A DNA stretch of 42,427 nucleotides from a virus. Location: positions 1 through 42,427 of the IMG/VR virus record IMGVR_UViG_3300025423_000039; one strand, given 5' to 3'. The number at the start of each line of letters is the position of its first letter. Position 1 is the stretch's first letter. Under the pieces are notes generated by a model. It worked only from the letters and a program-made list of their open reading frames with translations. It searched no databases and had not been told where the DNA came from. This document shows positions 35,830-42,427 of this stretch, one piece after another. Position numbers and translations under genes: made by a program.

Positions 35830-35980
35830 CGCATACTATTCCATACAAACGATTCCGCAAAAAAAGTAATTGATATGAGAAATTGTTTTTCCCAAGCTCA
35901 AAATAAAAAGGTGGGGGGGGTATATTTTTTAAAAAAACAAGTGCAACTTGTTGCACCCCTATCGTAAGTGGTTGATTTAT
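35830..35980. other. Intergenic region between terS and the HTH gene
   Basis: About 150 bases without a gene. It contains an 8-G tract (35913-35920), directly followed by TATATTTTTT and A7, then the perfect palindrome (35941-35956). TATATT is a possible -10, but no -35 fits. No terminator was found after the terS gene. Confidence 0.5.
35941..35956 (-). promoter_or_regulatory. Perfect palindrome upstream of the LexA-like gene
   Basis: Noncoding perfect copy 24 bases before ATG 35981, in the position of an operator for the HTH gene and the downstream packaging genes. Confidence 0.85.
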
Positions 35981-36292
35981 ATGAAGAAAAAATACGAATA
36001 CAGCAAAAGTATGTTGGATAGGATGAGGATAGTGGGTAAGAGTTATGAGCAGTGTATGGAGATGGAGATGACGCCGAAGGAGAGGAATATATTTATAGTG
36101 GTTGATGAGTGGTGGAAGGAGTTTGGGTATGGGCCGACTATAGATGACATTATGAGGAATAGTGGGGATAAGGGGCGGGGGAATGTATCTAGGGTTATTA
36201 AGAATCTTTGTGAGTTGGGGGCGTTAAAGAAATTGCCTGGGAAGGATAGGAGTGTTCGGCCTGCTTATATTAACTTTAGGAGTATTGAATGA
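35981..36292 (+). CDS. LexA-like winged-helix DNA-binding protein, 103 aa
   Basis: I choose ATG 35981 (MKKKYEYSKSMLDRMRIVGK); a TTG at 35948 would place the start inside the palindrome. Residues about 40-95 (IFIVVDEWWKEFGYGPTIDD, then IMRNSG and GNVSRVIKNLCELGALKKLP) follow the LexA N-terminal winged-helix pattern, in which GYGPTIDDI corresponds to the G..PS..EI segment. No autoprotease domain is present. It lies 25 bases after a perfect palindrome and ends overlapping the terL start, so it may autoregulate and control packaging genes. It is the second candidate for the palindrome-binding factor. Confidence 0.65.
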   Translation: MKKKYEYSKSMLDRMRIVGKSYEQCMEMEMTPKERNIFIVVDEWWKEFGYGPTIDDIMRNSGDKGRGNVSRVIKNLCELGALKKLPGKDRSVRPAYINFRSIE

Positions 36293-37788
36293 GGGATCAA
36301 GATATTATTGATGCTATCTCTAAGATGCCAGATGATATGGCTGATGAGATGTTTCAGATGTTTGAGGTTTATAAAAAGAGTCTGACGGTTGAGCGGGCGG
36401 CAGATGACTTTATGATGTTTGTTAATGAGATGTGGCCTGGGTTTATACACGGTCGGCATCATGAGTTAATGGCTGAGAAGTTTGAACAGATAGCCAGGGG
36501 GGAGATAAAGCGGTTGATTATTAATATGCCGCCTCGGCATACCAAGAGTGAGTTTGCGAGTTATCTTTTGCCTGCGTGGTATTTGGGGAAGTTTCCTGGA
36601 AAAAAGATTATCCAAACATCTAACACGGCTGAGTTGGCGGTGGGGTTTGGTAGGAAGGTAAGGAACTTAGTTGCGAGTGAGCAGTACCATAGGATATTTC
36701 CTTTTGTTAATTTGCGGTCTGACTCTAAGGCGGCGGGGCGGTGGAGTACGAATAAGAATGGCGAATACTTTGCGATAGGTGTTGGAGGTACGGTGACGGG
36801 TAAGGGTGCGGACTTACTTATTATTGATGATCCGCATAGTGAGCAAGAAGCGGCGTTGGCGCAGGGTGACCCAACAGTGTTTGATAAGGTGTATGAGTGG
36901 TATACATCTGGACCGAGACAACGTCTTCAGCCTGGTGGGTCTATTGTTGTGGTGATGACGAGGTGGGCGAAGAAAGATTTGACGGGCAAGATTGTGCAGT
37001 CGATGATTGATCGGGACGGAGAGAAGTGGGACGTTATACAGTTGCCTGCGATTATGCCGAGTGGAAAACCGCTTTGGCCAGAGTTTTGGAGTTTGCCAGA
37101 GCTGGAGGCGTTGAAGTCTGAATTGCCTGCGAGTAAGTGGAATGCGCAGTATATGCAAAGCCCGACCAGTGAGGAGGGGGCGATTGTTAAGAGGGATTGG
37201 TGGAGGATATGGGAAGGGGAAGATATACCACCGTGCGAGTATATTATTCAGAGTTGGGATACGGCGTTTACGAAGAGTGAGAGGAGTGACTATTCTGCGT
37301 GTACGACATGGGGGATATTTTATTTAAATGAGAATGCGCGCGATCCCAATATTATTTTGCTTGATGCGTTTAAGAGGAGGATGGAATTTCCTGAGTTAAA
37401 GGAGATTGCTATGCGAGAATATAGGAACTGGGAACCAGACTCTTTTATTGTTGAGGCGAAGGCAAGTGGTGCGCCGTTGATATTTGAGTTGAGGGCTATG
37501 GGAATACCTGTACAAGAGTTTACGCCGAGCAGGGGAAATGATAAGATGGTGAGGATTAACTCTGTGTCTGATTTGTTTGCGAGCGGTAAGGTATGGGCTC
37601 CTGCAACAAGATGGGCTGATGAGTTAATTGAAGAGATGGCGGCGTTCCCTAATTCTGATCACGATGACTTGGTAGACTCGACTACGCAGGCATTGATTCG
37701 ATTCAGAAAGGGAGGGTTTATATCTTTGGGTAGTGATGAACCAGATGAACCAATATATAGACGGCGCAGGTCTGCCGCTTATTACTAA
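36289..37788 (+). CDS. terL: Terminase large subunit
   Basis: The 499-residue protein has a Walker A-like PPRHTKSE (81-88), Walker B LLIIDDPHSE (D180, D181) and the nuclease acids in SWDTAF (about 322), FIVEAKASG (about 388) and NSDHDDLVDS (about 457). This is the ATPase motor plus headful or sequence-specific nuclease that packages DNA into the prohead. The length is normal. The gene is GT-rich, with many GAG/GGG codons, unlike the A-rich terS gene before it. It starts with ATGA overlap to the HTH gene. Confidence 0.92.
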   Translation: MRDQDIIDAISKMPDDMADEMFQMFEVYKKSLTVERAADDFMMFVNEMWPGFIHGRHHELMAEKFEQIARGEIKRLIINMPPRHTKSEFASYLLPAWYLGKFPGKKIIQTSNTAELAVGFGRKVRNLVASEQYHRIFPFVNLRSDSKAAGRWSTNKNGEYFAIGVGGTVTGKGADLLIIDDPHSEQEAALAQGDPTVFDKVYEWYTSGPRQRLQPGGSIVVVMTRWAKKDLTGKIVQSMIDRDGEKWDVIQLPAIMPSGKPLWPEFWSLPELEALKSELPASKWNAQYMQSPTSEEGAIVKRDWWRIWEGEDIPPCEYIIQSWDTAFTKSERSDYSACTTWGIFYLNENARDPNIILLDAFKRRMEFPELKEIAMREYRNWEPDSFIVEAKASGAPLIFELRAMGIPVQEFTPSRGNDKMVRINSVSDLFASGKVWAPATRWADELIEEMAAFPNSDHDDLVDSTTQALIRFRKGGFISLGSDEPDEPIYRRRRSAAYY

Positions 37789-37796
37789 GGATAAAT

Positions 37797-38468
37797 ATGA
37801 AACGTAGAATTTTTTTACAATCAATTGGTGCGGGCGCAATTACGCTGGCTGTGCCAGTTGTGCATTCTGGAACTGGATGGAGTGGCCCTACTTGCGCAAA
37901 AAGTTTGACCGAATGGATGGAGTCAAAATTTTATTGTGTTATGGGTGAACCATCAGCATTCATGGACTTGCCAAGGCATGATGCCAATAAGTTTTTCACA
38001 GACGCTTCTATGAAAGTTTTGGATCCCGCTGGAGATGCGCAAATAATTAGAATTTCATATGACACTTTGGCTTATGCGGTCGAAGGATATACAGCTAAAG
38101 AAGCCGAATCAATGTTGGCAAAACATTTCTACGAAGGGCTTAAAGAGTTGGACGAGGGGGATAGAAAGCAAATTGTGTGGAGAGTTAAACCACAATTTAA
38201 GTCTGACTATATTCGTGAATGGGGAGATACATATTTAACCGCCGAGGAATTGGAAGATAAAGCTTATAACAATGTAAGTAAAGATGATTTGAAAATACCA
38301 GAAAATGCCCAGTTTGATTTTGATACTAACAGTTATAGGTATGTAAAAAAATCTTATTATCTCCACAGAATTCGAATGAGATTGGCTATGCCAGAAGTAA
38401 ATTTTGAGCAAATAGACAGTTATAAATTAGAAGGCAAAACAGCTAAAAGGATAAATAATGAGTATTGA
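37797..38468 (+). CDS. Protein with Tat-like signal peptide, 223 aa
   Basis: The N-terminus MKRRIFLQSIGAGAITLAVP combines a twin-arginine motif (RRIFLQ) and a hydrophobic core ending near VVHSG, as in Tat-exported bacterial proteins. The mature part is charged and helical with no family recognised (for example WRVKPQFKSDYIREWGDTYL). It sits between terL and portal, where virion genes are expected, so it may be a cargo gene (moron) acting in the periplasm or an unusual head protein. It overlaps the portal start by 11 bases. Start AGGATAAAT ATG is credible. Confidence 0.6.
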   Translation: MKRRIFLQSIGAGAITLAVPVVHSGTGWSGPTCAKSLTEWMESKFYCVMGEPSAFMDLPRHDANKFFTDASMKVLDPAGDAQIIRISYDTLAYAVEGYTAKEAESMLAKHFYEGLKELDEGDRKQIVWRVKPQFKSDYIREWGDTYLTAEELEDKAYNNVSKDDLKIPENAQFDFDTNSYRYVKKSYYLHRIRMRLAMPEVNFEQIDSYKLEGKTAKRINNEY

Positions 38469-41136
38469 TAAAAGTTTATATCAAGCGCCCCAGGGTATTG
38501 AGAGTTTAGCTCAAGATGAGGAGCCATTAGAGATAGAGATTGTTGATCCAGAATCTGTTGGTATTAAGATGGATGGAATGGAGATAACGCTGGAGGAGGG
38601 GGAGGAAAGCGGCGAAGACTTTAATGCGAACCTTGCTGAAGAAATGCATCCAGGTGCGGTATCGTCTTTAGCATCAGAGTTAGATTTTGATATTACACAA
38701 GATATTGGTTCTAGGAAGGATTGGGAGAAAGCGTACTCTGAGGGGTTGAAGTTATTGGGTCTTCATATAGAAGATAGGACTGAACCTTGGGACGGCGCGT
38801 GCGGGGTGTTTCATCCATTGATTACTGAGGCGATTGTTAGGTTCCAAGCGGAGATGGTAACGGAGACATTCCCGACCGCTGGGCCTGTGCTGAGTAAGAT
38901 TATTGGTAAAGAGACTCCTGAGATAAGAGAAAAGGCGATCAATGTTCAAGATGATATGAACTTTGAATTGACTGAGGAGATGAAGGAGTTTAGACCAGAG
39001 CATGAGAGGATGTTGTTCTCTTTGCCCGCGGTGGGTTCTACATTTAAGAAGACTTATTACGATCCAGGATTGGGTAGACCTGTGTCTATGTTTGTTCCAG
39101 CAGAAGATATTATTTTGCCGTATGGGACAACGGATATGGATACGGCGTACCGCGTTACCCATGTGATGCGTAAGACAAAAAATGATATTGTTAAATTACA
39201 ACGCGCTGGATTTTATTTAGATATAGATTTGCCTGATCCACAGAATGATAAGAGTGAGATACAAAAGGGGAAAGATAAAGAGACTGGGTTTAATGATTTA
39301 AGCGATGAAAGATATACTCTGTATGAGTGTCACGTTGACTTAGACCTAGAGGGGTTTGAGGATGAGGACGATGATGGACCGACAGGGATTATGCTTCCCT
39401 ATGTTGTTACTTTCATAAAGGGTACAAATGAAGTATTGTCGATTCGGAGGAACTGGAAGGAGGGCGATGATCTTAAACTTAAGCGCCAGCATTTCGTACA
39501 CTACCAATACATCCCAGGATTTGGAGCTTACGGATTTGGACTCTTCCACCTCATTGGGGGATATGCAAAGTCGGCGACAAGCATTATGCGTCAACTGGTG
39601 GACGCGGGAACTTTATCTAACTTGCCTGGAGGTCTTAAGTCCAGAGGACTTCGGATTAAAGGTGATGATACACCCATTAGGCCAGGAGAGTTCAGAGATG
39701 TAGATTTAGCATCTGGAAACATTAGGGATAGTATTCTTCCGTTGCCTTATAAGGAGCCGAGTGCGGTATTGGCTGGATTGTTAGGTACGATTGTTGAGGA
39801 GGGCAGGAGGTTTGCCGCTACTGCTGATATGCAGATTAGCGATATGTCTGCCCAAGCTCCTGTTGGAACTACGCTGGCATTATTAGAGCGCCAGTTAAAA
39901 GTGTTAACGGCGGTGCAGGCTAGAACACATTTTAGTTTAAAGCAAGAGCTTAAGTTAATAAAGAATTTAATTCGAGACTATACAGACGAAGACTATACAT
40001 ATGATCCTGAATATGGGGGACGCAAGTCTAAGAAGGCTGATTATGATTTAGTTGATATTATTCCTGTTAGTGATCCTAATGCCGCTACCATGTCTCAACG
40101 CGTGGTGCAGTACCAAGCCGTTATACAAATGGCACAAATGGCTCCACAGATTTATGATCTGCCACAGCTACATCGTTCAATGCTTGATGTTTTGGGGATT
40201 AAAAATGCAGAAAAACTCGTTCCTTTGCCAGACGATCAGAAACCTACGGACCCTGTATCTGAAAACCAAGCGGCGCTTAAAGGCAAACCGCTAAAGGCAT
40301 TTCAGTATCAGAACCACCAAGCGCACATCCAGATGCACCAAGGGTTATTGCAAGACCCGATGGTTGCGGCATCTATAGGGCAGAATCCGCAGGCTCAGCA
40401 GATACAAGCGGCACTACAGGCGCATATTGCCGAACACGTTGGATATATGTATAGACAACAAGTAGAGCAACAGTTGGGTATGGCAATGCCTAAAGAAGAG
40501 GAGAAGCTTGATCCTAAGATTGAGTACGCTATGTCAGACATGATGGCAAAAGCGGCGCAACAAGTATTACAGCAACACCAGGCGGCGGCGGCTCAGCAAC
40601 AAGCGCAACAGCAAGCACAAGACCCGCTTATACAGTTACAGCAACAAGAGTTGCAGATTAGACAGCAAGAAGTTGCAATCAAACAGCAAAAGATGCAACA
40701 AGATATGCAGTTGGCACAGTCTAAGTTGCAGACAGATTCCACACTTGAGGCGGCACGTTTGGCGCTTGAGAAGGAAAAAGTTTCTGGTACTTTACAGTTG
40801 GGCGCTATGAAAATTGGTGCAGATATACAGCATCAAAAAGAAAATATCAAATCTCAAGAGATGCGTACTGGAACGCAAGTTGGGGTTGATATTGCGAAGA
40901 CAAAATCTCAACAAGAACTTACGGCTCGCCAGGCCGCTTTAGAGCATGGCAGAGAGATGGAAGACAAGCGCATGGACGCTAGGAAGACAGCTCTTGAACA
41001 CGGAGAAAACTCCGCAGACAGATTGCATACCATTCAAAAAGATCATCTTGACAGACAGCAAGAGAATCTTAGGATGGAGCAACAAGCACGGCAAGCCAAG
41101 CAAGCCGCCGAAAAACCAAAGGAGAAATCTAAATAA
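38458..41136 (+). CDS. P22-type portal protein
   Basis: The 892-residue protein shows DGACGVFHPLITEAIVRFQA (about 105-125), LPAVGSTFKKTYYDPGLGRP (about 187-206), PAEDIILPYG, then RRNWK, HYQYIPGFGAYGFGL and IGGYAKSATSIMRQLVDAG, all typical of P22-like podophage portals. The dodecameric portal is the DNA channel and packaging motor dock. The last 230 residues are a long Gln/Ala/Lys coiled coil corresponding to the barrel region, which is unusually Q-rich. Context after terL is standard. Confidence 0.85.
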   Translation: MSIDKSLYQAPQGIESLAQDEEPLEIEIVDPESVGIKMDGMEITLEEGEESGEDFNANLAEEMHPGAVSSLASELDFDITQDIGSRKDWEKAYSEGLKLLGLHIEDRTEPWDGACGVFHPLITEAIVRFQAEMVTETFPTAGPVLSKIIGKETPEIREKAINVQDDMNFELTEEMKEFRPEHERMLFSLPAVGSTFKKTYYDPGLGRPVSMFVPAEDIILPYGTTDMDTAYRVTHVMRKTKNDIVKLQRAGFYLDIDLPDPQNDKSEIQKGKDKETGFNDLSDERYTLYECHVDLDLEGFEDEDDDGPTGIMLPYVVTFIKGTNEVLSIRRNWKEGDDLKLKRQHFVHYQYIPGFGAYGFGLFHLIGGYAKSATSIMRQLVDAGTLSNLPGGLKSRGLRIKGDDTPIRPGEFRDVDLASGNIRDSILPLPYKEPSAVLAGLLGTIVEEGRRFAATADMQISDMSAQAPVGTTLALLERQLKVLTAVQARTHFSLKQELKLIKNLIRDYTDEDYTYDPEYGGRKSKKADYDLVDIIPVSDPNAATMSQRVVQYQAVIQMAQMAPQIYDLPQLHRSMLDVLGIKNAEKLVPLPDDQKPTDPVSENQAALKGKPLKAFQYQNHQAHIQMHQGLLQDPMVAASIGQNPQAQQIQAALQAHIAEHVGYMYRQQVEQQLGMAMPKEEEKLDPKIEYAMSDMMAKAAQQVLQQHQAAAAQQQAQQQAQDPLIQLQQQELQIRQQEVAIKQQKMQQDMQLAQSKLQTDSTLEAARLALEKEKVSGTLQLGAMKIGADIQHQKENIKSQEMRTGTQVGVDIAKTKSQQELTARQAALEHGREMEDKRMDARKTALEHGENSADRLHTIQKDHLDRQQENLRMEQQARQAKQAAEKPKEKSK

Positions 41137-41327
41137 TGATACAAGACTTCGCACGCGTATTGCGCGAATACATACGCAAAGACATGAACAACTACGCTGA
41201 TGATCTCGCGGCGGGAGTATGCAAAAATTTTGACGAGTACCAAAAACTCTGTGGGGTGATCCAAGGTCTAGCCATTGCAGAGCGTTATGTTATTGATCTT
41301 GCGGAAAAGGTAGACAAAGATGAGTGA
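41136..41327 (+). CDS. Conserved small head-module protein, 63 aa
   Basis: MIQDFARVLREYIRKDMNNY and CKNFDEYQKLCGVIQGLAIA form a helical protein that follows portal genes in related phages. The ATG overlaps the portal stop (TAATG), and the end overlaps the co-chaperonin start by 8 bases. It may help in head assembly; no function is known. Confidence 0.65.
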   Translation: MIQDFARVLREYIRKDMNNYADDLAAGVCKNFDEYQKLCGVIQGLAIAERYVIDLAEKVDKDE

Positions 41328-41757
41328 TTTAATTCTTCCACCAGGCGTGCAAATGCCTGAACCCATCCAACCTATTGAGAGCCCAATAGAGGATGCAACA
41401 AACGAGCAAAAGGCTACAGCGCTTCCAGATCCAGCGGGTTACAAAATACTTTGCGGAGTACCCCAGGTATCCGATAAGTTAGATGGAACTGAGCTTGATT
41501 TGGTTAGACCTTCCCATTTCGCACAGCAAGAACAGAGCGCCACAACCGTTTTGTTTGTGTTGAAAGTAGGACCTGACGCATACCAAGATAAAGAAAGATA
41601 CCCAAATGGACCCTGGTGCAAGCCTGGTGATTTTATTTTGACTCGGACTTATTCTGGTACGCGTTTCATGATCTTTGGCAAAGAGTTCAGGCTCATTAAT
41701 GAAGATCAAGTAGATGCAGTTGTGCAAGACCCACGAGGTATTACCCGTGCTATGTAA
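41320..41757 (+). CDS. GroES-like co-chaperonin
   Basis: Residues about 36-50 (LPDPAGYKILCGVPQV) match the first strand of GroES, the middle (about 50-75) stands for the mobile loop, and 101-136 (KPGDFILTRTYSGTRFMIFG and on, ending EDQVDAVV) match the VGDxVLFxxYxGTxxxxxGEEYxIxxEDDIxAVV end of GroES. Phage co-chaperonins such as T4 gp31 act with host GroEL to fold the capsid protein. It lies before the scaffold-like gene, where a capsid gene should follow. An N-terminal proline-rich arm of about 35 residues is extra. Confidence 0.75.
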   Translation: MSDLILPPGVQMPEPIQPIESPIEDATNEQKATALPDPAGYKILCGVPQVSDKLDGTELDLVRPSHFAQQEQSATTVLFVLKVGPDAYQDKERYPNGPWCKPGDFILTRTYSGTRFMIFGKEFRLINEDQVDAVVQDPRGITRAM

Positions 41758-41766
41758 AGGAAATAT

Positions 41767-42427
41767 ATGAACGACACATACAAATTTCCCGATGAGATTG
41801 AAAACAAAACGGACGTTGAGATTGAAGCGGACGGTGATGAGTTTGAAATTGAAATCGTGGATGACACACCCGAAAAAGACAGGGGCAGACAACCTTTAAA
41901 CAAGGAAGTTGCAGACCCTACAGAAGATGAAATAGCAAGTTACTCTCAAAATGTTCAGTCCCGCATCAAGGAATTGACGCACGCTAGACACGATGAGCGT
42001 AGGAAAGCAGAGTCTATTGAGCGCGAAAGACAAGAGTTGGAAAGGCTTACTCAGCGCTTGATTGAAGAAAACAAGACTCTAAAAAACAACGTTAATGCTG
42101 GCCAGGAGATGATTGTTTCATCTGCCAAACAAAAGGCCGAAGCTGACCTGGTTTTGGCTCGTAAACAGTATAAGGAAGCACAAGAAGCCTATGATACTGA
42201 TGCCATTATTGCGGCTCAAGAAGCATTGACAGAAGCCAAAATGCGCTTTGAACAGGTTAAGAATTACCGTCATACCCCTTTACAAAATGAAGACAATGAG
42301 GTACAAACTCAACCTAGACAGACTCAACAAGTTAGACCTGACGAAAAATCCCTGCGCTGGCAGGCAAAAAACCAGTGGTTTGGTTCTAATGGGTTTGAAG
42401 AAGTTACCAGTTATGCACTAGGACTGC
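41767..42427 (+). CDS. Scaffolding-like protein, truncated by the window edge
   Basis: ATG 41767 follows AAAGGAAAT; 220 codons are visible. The protein is very acidic at first (DEFEIEIVDDTPEKD), then a long charged coiled coil (HARHDERRKAESIERERQEL, continuing to about residue 160), then a Gln-rich linker and a globular-looking end (SLRWQAKNQWFGSNGF). Acidic and helical composition after portal and co-chaperonin genes is typical of head scaffold proteins, which guide capsid assembly and are later removed. The C-terminus lies outside. Confidence 0.65.
   Translation, partial: MNDTYKFPDEIENKTDVEIEADGDEFEIEIVDDTPEKDRGRQPLNKEVADPTEDEIASYSQNVQSRIKELTHARHDERRKAESIERERQELERLTQRLIEENKTLKNNVNAGQEMIVSSAKQKAEADLVLARKQYKEAQEAYDTDAIIAAQEALTEAKMRFEQVKNYRHTPLQNEDNEVQTQPRQTQQVRPDEKSLRWQAKNQWFGSNGFEEVTSYALGL

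Noticed and set aside
35913-35920. 8-G tract as a possible phase-variable switch
   Set aside because: It lies outside any credible reading frame and no promoter spacing depends clearly on it; it could also be a sequencing artefact.
1-42427. CRISPR arrays, insertion sequences or an integrase
   Set aside because: No regularly spaced direct repeats, no terminal inverted repeats around a transposase and no recombinase gene were seen.

Overview
The window is part of the genome of a tailed double-stranded DNA phage that I read as podovirus-like. It encodes small and large terminase subunits, a P22-type portal of 892 residues, a GroES-like co-chaperonin and the start of a scaffold-like protein at the right edge. 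At the left edge are the end of a GH19-type endolysin, a P22 gp10-like protein and four virion-protein candidates, followed by a 3,794-residue polyvalent protein. Major capsid, the rest of the scaffold and the start of the endolysin are missing, so the genome continues past both edges. No integrase, DNA polymerase or recognisable tRNA was seen. The host is probably a Gram-negative bacterium (GH19 endolysin, ordinary -35/-10 promoters, E. coli-like DnaA boxes), but this is inference.

Layout. 1-20764 (+): lysis, tail/internal virion genes and the giant polyvalent protein (N6-methylase, strawberry-notch-type helicase, HELTH metallopeptidase motif, LPD38-like region). 20757-24523 (-): recombination cassette with an HNH-like nuclease, a ribbon-helix-helix protein, an OB-like ssDNA-binding candidate, ERF annealase and a Cas4/RecB-like nuclease. 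24591-24899 (+): small nuclease/resolvase. 24900-25670: gene-free block of structured RNAs, two terminators of small RNAs, and promoters. 25737-31439 (+): early operon of many tiny ATGA-overlapping genes, then ParB-like protein, SF2 helicase and Toprim primase. 31386-34851 (-): second operon of small genes, interrupted by four hammerhead ribozymes. 34852-35130: bidirectional region with DnaA-box-like sites. 35131-42427 (+): packaging and head genes.

Three things stand out. First, a 16-bp palindrome, GTGCAACAAGTTGCAC, occurs in ten perfect and five degenerate copies. It lies over a promoter start region, upstream of the small terminase and of a LexA-like HTH gene, and inside coding sequences, where it is always in the phase that gives VQQVA or VQLVA. 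This looks like a binding-site network for a partition- or repressor-like protein; the ParB-like gene carries a copy. Second, four complete type I hammerhead ribozymes separate genes of the leftward operon. Each abuts the upstream stop codon, and predicted cleavage leaves a 22-25 nt leader with a Shine-Dalgarno before the next gene. Third, the block 24974-25650 holds a pair of related cloverleaf-like RNAs with compensatory stem changes, a pseudoknotted terminator-ended small RNA, and a roughly 260-nt RNA that resembles RNase P RNA in circularly permuted order.
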